A stretch of DNA of 64,000 nucleotides from Micrasema longulum (GCA_022494885.1 JAGVSM010003488.1:186001-250000), one strand, 5' to 3'. Shown: positions 1 to 11,469, counted from the stretch's first letter. Made by a program: numbers and translations. Notes: generated by a model from the letters alone, not told the origin.

Positions 1-26
1 TTAATCAAAACTAATGTCTGAGCACC

Positions 27-310
27 CGATGACAAACTATTATTTAATATTAACATATGACAACAGAGATGAAGAACATTTAAGAGAAGGTAATAACAGG
101 GCTTATGACCTGTCGATGGCTGGTTTAAGTGGTCACTTTACACACTGTATAACATTCACCATTCTGCCCATATTTGAACATCTGTATTTCTTCAATTCTT
201 TCATCTGTTCATGTTTGTGAAGTCAAAGAGCTGAAACCTTTATTTATGCGGGTGAGATTAATCTAATCGAATTATTTTACCCACATACTAGGCAACGCCT
301 GAAAATGTTA
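27..310 (+). repeat. R1 repeat copy, subtype b
   Basis: This is the first of about 17 copies of a repeat with no recognised family, labelled R1 here. Its plus orientation runs from an ACAACAGAGATGAAGAACAT-like start, through a TGACCTGTCGATGGCTGG core, to a GTGGTCACTTTACACACTGT block and a CATTCACCATTCTGCC block. The downstream part (AAGAGCTGAAACC, then GAATTATTTTACC) also recurs in the copies at 4705 and 60995. An open frame crosses this copy, but other copies break it, so it is read as non-coding. Confidence 0.75.
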
Positions 311-2135
311 TTTTTTCAATTTCTATACTTTTTCATGGACCAGGTGGATTTATTAATAGTTTATCGGGACAAAATATGTTTTACACTTTGGTTTTTTTTA
401 TATTATATTTATATCGTAATAATGTGTGTATTTTATTGAATAAAGACTATATGAAAAAAATAATTATCAAAAACCAAAGGAAATTTTGTTTGGAAATTTT
501 AAAACGCAATATATCGCAAAAAGGCTCTAAAAAAATTGTTTCGTTGATAAATGTTCTTTGAATTAATATGCTATGTGCTAGGTTTATTTACTGCCCTAAA
601 CTCCCTTTAAACTTTGTTATTATCCCTTTTGTCCATTTTTAAATGAAATAATTCACCCAAAAATGTCTGAAATTAGTTAAGTAAACTCGGCGCTAAAAAA
701 CTGAATTTTTATGACCCCTGAAGTCATTAGTCAGTCTGTTAAGCTCAGAACACAAATGTGTTGAGATTTTTTTCTAAAAAATGATATAATACGCTCCCTC
801 GTCTAACTACGCCGAAGAAGGGGAAGGAACCGGAAGGGCGCCATGTTTAAATTCAATTTTAATGTATTATGTCAAACGCAAGGATTTCCGGCTTAGCGTC
901 CGCATTTCGGAATACATACATCCTAGTGAAATGTGGCAAAAAAAACTTGCTACCTATACCATTTATAAATGGTTGATTTGAAATCACGTTGATGTTAAAA
1001 ATTCTTTCGTGCCTTGGTGATTTGAAAAAAATGTGTTTTTTAAGGTTCAGTTTCATATATTTTGAAATCTACGTAATTCTCAAGACCTAGCGTAATTTAT
1101 TTATTAATACAAACATATCATATAAGACAAAACGGCATAAACAAACACTGCCAAATTTAGCTTGTACTAGGAGTAGGCTCAATATATGAAGGATTTGGCA
1201 AGCCAGAAATATTAGTATGCCCTGTTTTGCAATCGGTTCCTATATGGGCAAATGCGTGTTCTAAGAAACCGATTAGTTGCGGCAAAAATGTTTATCGAAT
1301 CTGTTTCCAATAAATTAAAATAATATTAAAAAAAGAGAACCGTTACAGCTCGAGAGAAAAAACATAAACATATATATGTGTTTACAGTTTACGTTAGCAT
1401 AAAAAAAAGATTGACTCATGATTTAATGGAATCTCGTGGTATTAAGATTACTATTTTTAACTCATATTCTGATTTCTTACTTTTAATGTCTGCATGCCAG
1501 ATCTTAGTGATTTTTTTCAATACTGTTTGTTTTTTAAATTTCCAACTACACAATTAGCATAAATAAATAATTATTTTATCCATAATTATGAAATTCAACT
1601 GAAGTTGAGTGGGTATGTAATGTGATAATGATAGAGATGCAAATAAAAAAATATATAAATATTTTCGAAATTATTTCTTATTTGAATAAATAACTTTCAA
1701 CCCTATTAATGTTTTAAATTATTATTCTTAGATGCACATATATACTTATGTATTAGATTTATATCATTATTCCTTTTTTATATTATTTATGTATATATTT
1801 TTAAATTTGTGTTTTAGACCGGAGCGTTCTTGACAATTTTACATCGATTGATACTAATTAATCACTTTTGGTTAATAGGCTTCCTCATCATGGTTTCAAA
1901 AAAAAACTGATAATTTTTGAGAATCATTATTTAATAAGTCCACTTATATTCACTTCAAATTGTCAAATACATACAATACTCACACTCACATATACATTAT
2001 ACATATACATACACCCTCACTATATTTATATACTTATCCTCACTTACATGTGCAATAATAAAACTGATACACTAAAGCAAATACTTAGCGTAAATGTTGT
2101 TATGCTCCAACAAAAATTATCCTCATAACATAAAT
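311..2135. other. AT-rich stretch without recognised features
   Basis: Long A and T runs and short open frames only. A minus-strand 65-codon frame at 859-1056 has no family I recognise. A reverse-oriented poly-T and ACGGCATAAA patch near 1095-1135 hints at another minus-strand retrotransposon 3' end like those at 2140 and 6660, but it is weak. Confidence 0.5.
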
Positions 2136-2139
2136 TATT

Positions 2140-2400
2140 TTTTATTTATTTTAACATAAACGGTGTAAATTGCTTAAACATGTATTGAACATAAATATGA
2201 ACAAAATATATACATATATAAAAACATAACAAAAACTGATAAAAAAACATAACTTTTATAATAGTAACAAGTAGGAAAATACACATAAGCAAACACAAAT
2301 ATCAACGAAATATATACACAAATATGAAACAGCAAAAAAGAAAAACATTTTTAAATATAAAGAAAAGTTTAAGAATTAAAACTCATTTCGTATATTTATT
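2140..2400 (-). repeat. Probable 3' end of a non-LTR retrotransposon
   Basis: On the minus strand this ends in a T/A-rich tail after a block whose plus-strand form is ACATAAACGGTGTAAATTGC. The same layout occurs at 6660-6900 with matching islands such as ATAGTAACAAGTAGG, so the two are copies of one family. No coding part remains. The clade is not determined. Confidence 0.5.
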
Positions 2401-3315
2401 TCAACCGATATACAAACCACTGTATAAATTATATAGTGTGTTTTGTTTTAATTATAAAATAAGATTAAATGGACTTTAAATTAATAGTGTTTTAATTGCA
2501 GGAATGATTGCAGTTTTGAAAATATAAAAAATATATCTATATGAAAAGGATATAATATTTTCAACACCAAATTCTTTAAACACAATACTTTACATGTTTC
2601 GTATGGAAATACAACAGTGTCTTTACGAGTATTCAATAATAAATGTCATAAAAACATTAGTGCCAGTAAATATATTAAAACCCAAAAATATTGTTTCCGG
2701 AACACAAAAATACTCTTTCGACCTTTTTAGTTTGACGATAACAGTAAAAACATAAAATTTCTGGGACAAGATGAATGTAATGAATAGGCATAAAGCCGAA
2801 TTATTTTGATAAAGTGTTTTTTATTCAATGCTAAATTATCATTTGAAATACCAAAACAAAAAATATGATCCGTGACATCTTTTTGTACTTTTCATTTGTT
2901 TTCTTTCCTATAAAGTGTGAATAAGAATCCCTCCAATTAAATTGTCTCGCGAATTATTTTGTTGACTTTCTTTCTTTTCGGTTAATTGAAAAACTTCCCT
3001 TTCTCTGACTTCATTTACATTCTCACTTCAGAAAGCATTTTCTGTTGTTTTAATAATTGTGGAAATCCAATGAAAACAAAATGAAATTTCGTAGGAATGA
3101 AATTCGGCAATATATCCCAGAGATATAAATAAGGATTTGGTAATTTCATTTAGAGAAAATCCGAAAACTCTTAAAAACGTTTTTTTGGATGGTAAAAATA
3201 ATGAAGGAAACTTGGGATTTTGTTTATCTGTGCAACAAAGGAAAAGTCATATTTGTAACTGATAAGATTTTTCGGGTTTTTTATGAAAATGTAAATTTTT
3301 TTATTCTAAACGATT

Positions 3316-3456
3316 ATCGCCATCAGCTCTTTTGTGTCCAATCTTCTTGAATCTCTACATCTACCTATTCAGACCAAACTGCATCCAACTACTTCCTGCA
3401 ACATGCCTTATGTCATCTGACCACCTTGCCTGAGGCCTATCGGTACTTCTGAAATC
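3316..3456 (-). pseudogene. RTE-like reverse transcriptase C-terminal remnant
   Basis: Read on the minus strand this gives RPQARWSDDIRHVAGSSWMQ. That is the typical C-terminal signature (RPxxRWxDDIxxVAGxxWMQ) of endonuclease-reverse transcriptase proteins of insect non-LTR retrotransposons. Two in-frame stops follow within a few codons and nothing upstream is left, so this is a dead, 5'-truncated copy. The clade call rests on the motif only. Confidence 0.65.
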
Positions 3457-3679
3457 AATAATGTCCTAAATAAGTTTATTTTTATCTTCGATAATTTGAC
3501 AATCAATCATCTTTTACAGTTTTGTAGATACAATTTTTGAAAACGTCTTTACAATTACAAAAATAAACACTATTTGATAATACATGTGTCAATGCACTTA
3601 ATTTTTTGGTTTTACTATTATCTAAAACGGATAACTAAAAATCAAAGGCGTTTATATACTATTATAAATATTTAAAGCG

Positions 3680-4140
3680 TTAACTTTGTGGTAAAACATT
3701 TTACTAAATGCTATTGAATATTTGCCTATCACCACTTAGCGACTTTTCTATGTCTACCGGTTTCGAGACGTATCCGTCATTTTGTCAGGACACCAACTAA
3801 ATCAACATGCAAAACCCACTATACACTTGCACAATAGTTGTTTTTTTAAAGGAATAACCCGCTTAGCCTCCATTTAGAGGATAGTGGAGTTTGAGATGCA
3901 CAAAAATATAAAACCAAAACGACATGCATTTTAATTAGCACATGCACTGGTAAGAATATGAAAATATTTTATGTTGTTTGAGAAATCGTTGAAAAAAGGG
4001 AGAGGAGATGGAAGAAGGAGCTTGAGTTTAATAGGTTTAGGGTGACCATTACAATGGAACATCGTATGACGGGCTATATTGAAAGGGTGTTTGATTATTG
4101 ATCGAAGAAACGTTATTTTTTTAAGTGAATTTTTCTTTTA
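3680..4140 (-). repeat. Dispersed repeat carrying a hammerhead-like motif
   Basis: Minus-oriented repeat with the hammerhead-like core at 3751-3792. The flank at 3990-4140 (a purine-rich block, then GGGCTATATTGAAAGGGTG) matches the flank at 56300-56470 of another copy. The other flank (AATGTTTTACCACAA on the minus strand) recurs beside the copy at 56660. The shared flanks show that these motifs belong to one mobile repeat of several hundred bases. Confidence 0.6.
3751..3792 (-). ncRNA. Hammerhead ribozyme-like motif, copy 1
   Basis: On the minus strand, TGTC (3789-3792) can pair with GACA (3751-3754) as stem I. CTGACAA (3782-3788) stands where the hammerhead box CUGANGA is expected, with A for the conserved G. 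A GACG/CGTC stem II follows, then GAAA, then ACCGGT as a minimal stem III, with A before the predicted cleavage point. The G-to-A change would weaken or abolish activity. This is a pattern match by eye; no folding was run. Confidence 0.5.
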
Positions 4141-4704
4141 ACCCATTATTATTTTTAAGTAAGATAGTTATTTAATTAAAATAATAAAAAATACCTTATT
4201 TCAATTTTCAAGTATCAAAATTATTCACTTTTATATCATATCATTTCTAATATGATTGTAACAATCTTGTTACAAAGACTATATTTTTTTTTTGTAGAGA
4301 CATTTTTCTAAACACTTATTTTGGTTAAAATTTAAGTATGCATATCTGCATACAAATGAAATATACTCAACTAAAAATTATAAATAAAATATCTAAAAGT
4401 CGTAATAAACTGTGTTAAAAAATAGAAAACACGTTCCAGTAAAAGGGGACGCGAACTTCAAACTTCCTGAGTCAAAATCCGGAGTCTGCGACATTTTATG
4501 GTCATCTCGTCAGAAATATAATCCGGGACCTTACGCATCATGGCCGAGCTGACGATCACTTACTAATCTTACTAATTACGCGCATTCCAATCTAAACGGC
4601 TTCCTATAAAAATAATTTTACACTTAACGCAAAAGTGGACATATTTTTTCTGACTCTTAATATAAAGATTTTTCTAACAGACATTTTCATAAATGTTTTG
4701 ATGA

Positions 4705-4985
4705 CCGATTTTCAAATGCAAACAGGCTGAATTTTCTCCCTAAGGATTTATTTAGATCTAAATTTGTTGCTGTAGAGAGGGAAGTATTGTTGAGAGGGGA
4801 TTACGGAAGTTTAGGCATTTTCAAGGCTTCTGACCTGTTATAGGCTGGTTTAAGGGGCCATTATGCACACTGCGACATTCACCTGTACAATCTGTTAAAT
4901 TATGTGGAGTACAAAGGCTGAAATCTTTTTTGATGTGTGTAAAATTCATCGAAACTAATTATTTCACCTAGGCGAAGGTTAACAA
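4705..4985 (+). repeat. R1 repeat copy, subtype a
   Basis: Starts further upstream than most copies, including TTTAGATCTAAATTTGTTGC, which is shared in inverse with the copy at 25735-25990. The core is diverged (TGACCTGTTATAGGCTGG) and the downstream block GAATTATTTCACC is present in part. It ends directly against the perfect hairpin at 4975-5020. Confidence 0.7.
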
Positions 4986-5020
4986 GATGATAGAGTAGCG
5001 TTTATCATCTTGTTAACCTT
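4975..5020. repeat. Perfect 18-bp inverted repeat
   Basis: Arms 4975-4992 and 5003-5020 are exact reverse complements (AAGGTTAACAAGATGATA on the left), separated by ten bases. It sits at the 3' border of an R1 copy. It has no T run after it and no role is evident. Confidence 0.85.
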
Positions 5021-5194
5021 AATTATAAGTTAAGGAATGCTATCTTTGTTTAGTTTTTTATCGTTTACTTTTTGTGCTGTTACATGTTCACTTAATTGCC
5101 ATACTTACTAGTTCTTTGCTCGATGTATTATTATTGTGTTTTTTTTAAATTATTTTAATTGTTAACTTTATTTGATCATTATTATGTTATTGAA

Positions 5195-5530
5195 ATTCCA
5201 CTTGTCAATGCGTTTTGAAGCTACAAGATTTTTTGTGATGTTAGCTATCATAATATATTTATCATATTTTGTAAATGTTATCAACTATCAAATATCTAAA
5301 TTTAGTAAATGGGGTCTAGAATTTCAACCGTCCATGCGCTCAGTAACTGCAAGACTTGTTGTTATCTTACTTCTATTATTACAAATTTGTTTTTTATTTC
5401 GTTTTTAAAATATCACTTAAACTTTAAAGTTTACTGTTGAATAAAAAAATATAAAAAATGTAAATAGTGGCTAGATTTCTTACTGTCCATGCGCTCTGTA
5501 GCTGCAAGACGTGCTGGGATTTTCATTTAT
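5195..5530 (+). repeat. Three diverged tandem units with GTCCATGCGCTC
   Basis: A motif of the form GTCCATGCGCTCTGTAGCTG followed by CAAGAC recurs near 5205, 5329 and 5484, about 125 and 155 bases apart. The first copy is the most changed. The intervening DNA is AT-rich and poorly conserved. Function and origin are unknown. Confidence 0.5.
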
Positions 5531-5635
5531 TGTACAACGCCCTTGATGTGATTTTCACGAAAATGGCGCTACATAAATTATCCAAACATATACATAGGCA
5601 ACGCATGAAAAGATTTTTTTGGCTCGATAAATGCG

Positions 5636-5990
5636 TAAACTTCCATATTCCTTTCGAAAAAATATTTTTTGTTGCAACAAATTTATAATTAAAATTGTTG
5701 CAACAGAGAGAAAAAACATTTTTGAGAAGGGAATATGGAAGCCTAGGCATTTACAGGGCTTATGACCTGTCATTGGCTGGTGTAAGTAGCCACTTTACAC
5801 ACTGTGTAACATTCACCATTCTGCCTGTGTTTGAACAAATACATTTCCTCAACTTTTCCATCTGTTGACGTTTATTGACAGTGTGTAAAGTGGCCACTTA
5901 AACCAGCCAATGACAGATCATAAGCCCTGTAATTGCCAAGACTCTCATATTCCCTTCTCAAAAATGTTTTCCCTCTCTGTTGCAAAAAAA
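5636..5990. repeat. R1 foldback composite
   Basis: Three R1 pieces alternate in orientation. A short minus piece (about 5636-5675) mirrors the start of a plus piece (5694-5875), which is followed by a minus piece (5876-5990). The plus and last minus pieces share over 100 bases in inverse, from the GAGAGAAAAAACATTTT start to the CACTTTACACACTGT block. The transcript could fold into long hairpins. Similar composites are at 26440, 42935 and 60995. Confidence 0.75.
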
Positions 5991-6650
5991 AATAATATGA
6001 ACAACTAGAGCATTTTAACATACCTAAAACATTGTTGAAATTTAGATTTGTTTGCAGAGGTTGCCAGCAACGTACCTCCAGAGGTACGAAATATCCAGAT
6101 CATGAAGAGAGCAGGGGGATAAAGGGAGAGTGTGGGTCACCCCCTCCCCCGCACGTGCACAGACTACTTTATTAAAGGCTTTAACAATTCTTTTATAAGA
6201 AAAATGTTAGTAAATTAAAACCTTCGACTGAAGAACGTAAACTTTAGTGGAGAAAAAGCAGCCCTATAATTTGAAAAACTTCATATACATTCAGCTTTTT
6301 TTGTTGCTGTTTTAAGGGTTTCGCTGTTTTCAATTTTTCTTTTAAGAGCAATCTCGCAAAAATCATGATTTTTTTTAGTACCCTTGAATTTTACTTTAAA
6401 AATGAGTCATAAAATAGGTTTTACAAAAAAAAAAACTTTAAACTGGAAATTATAATTTTAAACCTCTACAAGGCAAAGTTTAGCCGCTGAGTTTTTAAAC
6501 TAGGCAAGCTTAAGTTTTAACATTATGGCGATGTTTTTTGTCGAAATATATTGAATAGCAAATAAAAATATCATTATGTTACTTTAAAAAGAAATTATTT
6601 TACCGTCGGACATTAGTCTGATGTTATTAAATATGTGTGTTCTGGTTAGG
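5991..6650. other. Unassigned stretch with a short palindrome
   Basis: No coding or repeat family was recognised. CGTACCTCCAGAGGTACG at 6071-6088 is an 8-bp inverted repeat around two bases, next to a GC-richer patch reaching 6160. The rest is AT-rich with homopolymer runs. Confidence 0.5.
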
Positions 6651-6654
6651 TTTG

Positions 6655-6900
6655 GCGGCATTTCAATTTTAATTTATTTATATTTACATAAACGGCATAA
6701 ATCGCCTTTAACATATTTTAAACATAAATATAAAAAAAAAAACATAAATAAATTCAAAACAAAAAATTATGAAATTGCATAACTATAAAATAGTAACAAG
6801 TAGGTAAATATAAAAATATGAAAAAAGAAAAAAAGAAAACAAAGATAAGTTTAAGAATAATATTGCGAAAGAAATCAGACTCGTTTAATATGAACACTTT
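6655..6900 (-). repeat. 3' end of the non-LTR family also at 2140
   Basis: The plus strand shows ACATAAACGGCATAAATCGC after a T/A tail, then ATAGTAACAAGTAGG and a purine-rich segment. These appear in the same order as at 2140-2400, so this is a second copy in the same minus orientation. No reverse transcriptase coding remains. Confidence 0.55.
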
Positions 6901-7153
6901 ATCACTTGATCACAGTTTATTTTTCATAATGTTGATAGCTTTGTATTACTAGGATACTAATATTAGAGTGACACCTATACCTAACATGGCAGATGTGAGA
7001 GAGAGTGCTCTCAAAGGTAAAGTAACCAATAGCAGAGAGTTACATATATATACTTCAATATCTTACAACCCTATCCCTCATAATCTGGTCTATTCTATAT
7101 AATTTAACAACAATTCCATATATTATCCTTTATTAGCTCTCCCGATACTTTAA

Positions 7154-7467
7154 GGCTAGCGCCATACTCAGCGGAAATTCCGTCGGCAATCTTCTGCTGC
7201 GGAACGCCAATACGCTTTATGCAGTCGACGCGGGCTGTGCGTCAAATGTGGCGCATCCCATCGGAAAACTTGCAACGCAGAGTTTCCGATTAGACTGATT
7301 AGATAACGGAACAGACGTCTAAAGCGAGTGGTCCATTTAGGTTCGCCGACAAAACAACCGGTCATTCGTCCAGCCTGCCTGATAACAGTAAATCAATGCA
7401 ATAAAATGTATTGGCGTTCCGCAGCGGAAGATCAGCAACGGAATTTCCGCTGAGTGTGGCGCTAGCC
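7154..7467. mobile_element. PIF/Harbinger-like MITE
   Basis: A 314-bp element with terminal inverted repeats of about 61 bp. Left starts GGCTAGCGCCATACTCAGCG and the right end, reverse complemented, starts GGCTAGCGCCACACTCAGCG; about six mismatches are seen over the arms. It is flanked by TAA on both sides (7151-7153 and 7468-7470). A three-base TWA duplication is the hallmark of PIF/Harbinger transposition. The element is clearly GC-richer than its surroundings and holds no transposase, so it would have moved in trans. The superfamily call is an inference from TSD size and sequence. Confidence 0.75.
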
Positions 7468-7470
7468 TAA

Positions 7471-8857
7471 GGATCGTTAGTCGATTATAATCCGCCACGG
7501 AATATGTAGTGTGGCTGCTCGTTTGGTTGCAGATTTTGTGGCGCTAGTACTAACGTGGTCTAAAAAAACGTTTTATCTAAAAAAAATCAAAGTATTTTCC
7601 ATTAAAAGTGTACATAACTATTATTAATTATTAATCAATTTATTTATTAAATGGTAGATGTTTTTTTTATACAAATCTACTTTTTTATATAAAGTAAATG
7701 TTACAATTGTAACTCTTCAAAAAAGAGACTAGCTCTTATGCTTGGAGAGTGACTTTTACTTTTTTTACTGTATACTGAATTTGTATAATTTTGAATATAC
7801 GAGTAAAAATGAAAACATAAAAAAAACTAATAGGATTCATAAAGAAAATCCTAAATAAATAATACATTTTTACTTTTTAAATTTCAACTAGTAATTACAA
7901 AGCGATTCATGGAAAAATAAATTATTTTCTGATTTACACGTTTATTAAAAAAACCTGAATCGTAAACTTAACACAACATCGACACGATGCTTCAAAATAT
8001 TTTTACTTACCGTCAAATAAGGGATTTTGCAAAAAAATAAGATCTTAAAAGTGCTATGTACGTATAAAATTAATAAATGATTTCTTCTGAACTTGAATTT
8101 CAAAAGCGTGCAAATAAATGTCATTCTTGATAAAGCAAGAGAGCAATAAACTATCAATTCTTTAAAAATATATACATCTGATAAAATAAAGTTCGACGTT
8201 TTTTTATTGTAGAAAAGGCTCAGCTTTTCTCATGAACTCTATACAGAACGTTCGGGAAGGTTGTGGTCATTGTGGATAAAAGGGTGGGAGTGGAATACCG
8301 AGGAAGGGGGGCTGATAGATGGAGGGGATTTCCAAGTATGAAGAATTCAATTGTTTTGATGGAATATACGTCGTGAACTAAAGAAAAACGGACGATCTTA
8401 GAAAATAAGGGTATTTTTCTTCCTCTCAATATTGTTACTCTTTTGCGATATGTCAGTAGTTTGGAAAAAATATGCACTAAATATAATTATGTTTGCGAAA
8501 ACATCAATCATTTTTCTTAAATTGAAAAAAAACCTGCATATCTTTGAATAACATGTTGATTTATTCGCGCTCATTAAAATAAAATAATTTATGATTTTTA
8601 ACTATCTGTTTTAGTAAAAACATATTTAACAAATAATGTTCACAAAATTTAAGATAGACAAGCAAAAGACATTCTTTAAATATTCGCTTAGAAATTTATT
8701 CCATTCGATTTTTCGAATTTTAATAAGCATAAATCATAAATAAATATATTTGAATACGTACTTAAAAGTTTTGACTTTTACTTAAAGGTGCACCTAAAAA
8801 TAAAAAAAAAATAAAAAGGCCATTGGTTCTAATTAAAAAGTGTAAAATCACAATTCT
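7471..8857. other. AT-rich stretch without recognised features
   Basis: Only short open frames occur, including an 85-codon minus frame at 8220-8477 with no recognised similarity. A slightly GC-richer patch at 7480-7560 follows the MITE. Nothing else stands out. Confidence 0.5.
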
Positions 8858-9043
8858 ACTTAAATTATTATTATTAATTTTTTGCACCACAACAGGCCAA
8901 GAGGCCCAATTACAGTGGTGAATTACATCACAGAACATTCAGGCTTGAGAAAAATCACATTAAATTTTTGTGTTCTCACCGGGAATCGAACCCGAAACCT
9001 TCCATGTGTGAGTCAAGCGTCTTAACCACTACACCACGGAGGC
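8858..9043 (-). mobile_element. tRNA-derived SINE, type S1, near full length
   Basis: On the minus strand the head reads GGCCTCCGTGGTGTAGTGG, which contains a pol III A box, followed by the B box GGTTCGATTCCCGG. The body ends GGCCTGTTGTGGTGCAAAAA and then an AATAATAAT tail. The head is tRNA-like, but the body is not, so this is a SINE and not a tRNA gene. It is the most complete S1 copy; others are at 13757, 43833 and 62037. Confidence 0.8.
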
Positions 9044-9247
9044 CACCTGTTTTAGAAGAAGAGTGTCAATGGTGAAAATAACGTTAAAATTGCTTTAAAA
9101 AATGCATTGAATAATTTAAACATATTTTAAACATGCATAATGGTTTATTTATATGCACATACCTGTTTAAAAGCGGGTTTATAATATGAAAAAAAAAAAG
9201 GAAAATAAATGAAAATCATGTCATTTCAATATGTACACAGAAGTAAA

Positions 9248-9478
9248 AGAGCTGATGAAACCTGCATTGTTGCGGGGAAGAATTTATCTTAACTTCACAA
9301 ACGTCAACAGATGAAAGAATCGAAGAAATATATATATTCAAATAAAAGCAGAATGGTGAATGTTACACAGTGTATAAAGTAGCCACCTAAACCAGCCAAT
9401 GATAGGTCATAAGCCCCGTGGATGCCTTGACTTCTACATTCTCTTCTCTAAAATGTTCTTCATCTCTGTTATAATATG
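9248..9478 (-). repeat. R1 repeat copy, subtype b
   Basis: Reverse-oriented copy containing CCAGCCAATGATAGGTCATA and the inverse of the AACATTCACCATTCTGC block. Its outer end ATCTCTGTTATAATAT matches the subtype b start seen at 27 and 31360. The downstream AAGAGCTGATGAAACC block is partly kept. Confidence 0.75.
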
Positions 9479-9676
9479 GTGATTATTACCGTTTTTTGTA
9501 CGAAAGCGGCCTGAGTGTTTTTATCAGAACATGGAATTGACCTTACTGCAGCCTATAACACCAATATTTATATTCTCTAAAACTGTGGATTGGCTGTTTT
9601 CTGCATAACTACCTTAAATTGAAGGCCTTACACTCGAAAAGCGCTTCAAATTGTGTTAATGTACCTTAAATATCAA

Positions 9677-10052
9677 TGTTCAGCTCGCCAAACGCTAAGA
9701 ACTCTTCTTAAAATCATAAATTTACTCTGTGACAAGTTTGGTTGACAAAATTATTTCCAGATATGGTCATGTTATTTGGCCTTCACGATTCTGTGATTTG
9801 ACGCCATTGGACTATTTGCTATGGAGCTACTGTAAATCCGTGGGCTATTAAAATAAGCGACAACATCTTGAAGCATTGGAAGCTAAAATAATACTCACCA
9901 TTTCGGAAATCACGCTTGATTTGTTAGAAAAAGTGACCAAAAATTGGACCGGCAGAATGCGCTACGCAAATTCTAGTCGCGGAGAACATTTGTCAGATAT
10001 TCCTATGAGTATCTTCATTCTTTCGAAGACAATTGAAACAAACTCATCCTAA
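9677..10052 (+). pseudogene. Mariner-type transposase C-terminal remnant
   Basis: Frame fragments read CSARQTLRTLL, then after a frameshift near 9735, DKIISRYGHVIWP followed by DLTPLDYLLWSYCKS. This matches the catalytic C-terminal region of Tc1/mariner transposases (WPxxSxDLTPxDFFLWGYxKSxVY), where the D after P belongs to the DDE/D triad. A stop at 9849-9851 and the frameshift inactivate it. The last segment ends EHLSDI, typical of the family's end, with a stop at 10050-10052. The N-terminal DNA-binding half and inverted ends were not found. Confidence 0.75.
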
Positions 10053-10209
10053 CAAATATTTATTTGTTTAATTTTACCCTAATATTTATATTTATTTATA
10101 CAGTGAACCATGTATTTGCATATTTGAAAATATAATCCAGGTCGTGACATTGTGGAAAGGTTGATGTTGTCAGGATTTAAATAATAATAATTATTATAAA
10201 ACAGCTGAT

Positions 10210-10465
10210 AGCGAGAGGATGAAAAGTGAGTTTCTAGCGCCTCCAAACCAGAACCTTCCAGCTACAGGAAGGTAACTCAGGCAGAAAATTCTACCAGTGA
10301 AGGCAACGGGAAACCACTCTGGTCATATTTTCCCAGGAATTACTATGCCAAGTACATCCAACAAGCTTCCTGACAAGTTGTCCTGGCCTCGAAGTAGCGC
10401 AGGACCGATATAGACCATATACACCAAGTTTGACAAACCTTGTTTGTTTTAATAAGCATCCATTT
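10210..10465. other. GC-richer patch of unknown origin
   Basis: This patch contrasts with its AT-rich flanks and includes AACGGGAAACCACTC. It resembles untranslated regions of insect endonuclease-RT elements, but I could not tie it to a coding part. A 69-codon minus frame crosses it without recognised motifs. Confidence 0.3.
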
Positions 10466-10674
10466 GAACTTTTAATTTTAAAATTTGATAATTTAGACAT
10501 ATAAATATGAAGTAGTCTGTGTCTAGAAGGATGAATAATATAGTTATGTGTGTAAAACAGAAATTAAATCTTTGAGAAGTGTCTTTGATTTGATGGCTAC
10601 TCTCCAAAATCCAGAAATAAAGCAACATGTGAAGATTGTCCTGGCAGGGTGAATGTAAAATATTGAATTTAAAT

Positions 10675-10775
10675 CGTGAAACCGATCACCTTACGTTCTA
10701 AATAATAAGTGCCAATGAAGTGCTCTATTTACCATTGGGTTTGAATAAGGAAATGATGATTAACTAAATACAACT
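10675..10775 (+). mobile_element. S2 SINE 3' fragment
   Basis: Contains a diverged GATCACCTTACGTTC and the 3' part GTGCTCTATTTACCATTGGG, ending GGAAATGATGATT. This is the tail portion of the S2 SINE. The tRNA-like head is missing. Confidence 0.6.
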
Positions 10776-11139
10776 TAGAGAAACGATTATGTAGATTCCG
10801 TTTTGATTATTAAACGAGTCTAAAAAGGATTTGAAGGGCAGATCTAGTAGGAACAGATTAAAGGCTTACTAAAGGGTGCAAGTGTGTGATGAATGACGTC
10901 ACCCTCCCTTTCTCTTCTTGCGTGGATAGGAATAAGACGGATTACTTCTGACATGTTTCCGCGGACTCTTTCAAGACAAACCAAACATAGAAAGTGTACC
11001 ATCATAAATCTTAAGGCAAGTGCTCGCTTTCGACAAAGGTTGACGCAACCATTTAACGGTGTATAATACGAGGTATTTTTCCTTCTATGTATATGACCAT
11101 GATGATATTATAAAGCACACAATTTTACCTCACGGTCTT

Positions 11140-11330
11140 TTGTCAAGGTCAGGGCTTTTGCCTACCATGTGAGAGGTTTCATGTTCGATTCCCGACACTG
11201 TTTTTACACCATAATATTTCATAGTTTCAGGACTGGCGCCTTATGCATTAGACTGATTATTTTACCTTCATGAAACTAAAATAATCAAGACACGCTACGG
11301 TTTGTGTACCAATTGGAGCTTCTTGACGCA
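11140..11330 (+). mobile_element. S2 SINE, diverged
   Basis: The tRNA-like head has TTGCCTACCATGTGAGAGG and a B box GTTCGATTCCCGAC. The body includes CATAATATTTCATAG and a GACTGATTATTTTACCTTCA block. It ends before the usual ATGATG tail. The A box region is poorly kept. Confidence 0.7.
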
Positions 11331-11469
11331 AATTCTTGTGGAAGTCTCAAGATTGAGAAGAAACTCGGAGACTAAGTCTCGAAATTTTGAGAGTTTTCTA
11401 GACTTCGAGACTGTTTGATACCGACGATAATTCGTATAAAAAACAGAATGTAATCAAAAAATTACATAA

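Noticed and set aside
14..220. 68-codon ORF as a small gene
   Set aside because: It lies in an R1 repeat; other copies break the frame with stops and indels.
859..1056. Minus 65-codon ORF as a retroelement fragment
   Set aside because: It reads like protein in places (NPFINGIGSKFF-like), but no family motif could be named.
8979..9043. tRNA gene on the minus strand
   Set aside because: A and B boxes are good, but the sequence continues into a SINE body shared with 13757 and 62037, and the cloverleaf is not clean.
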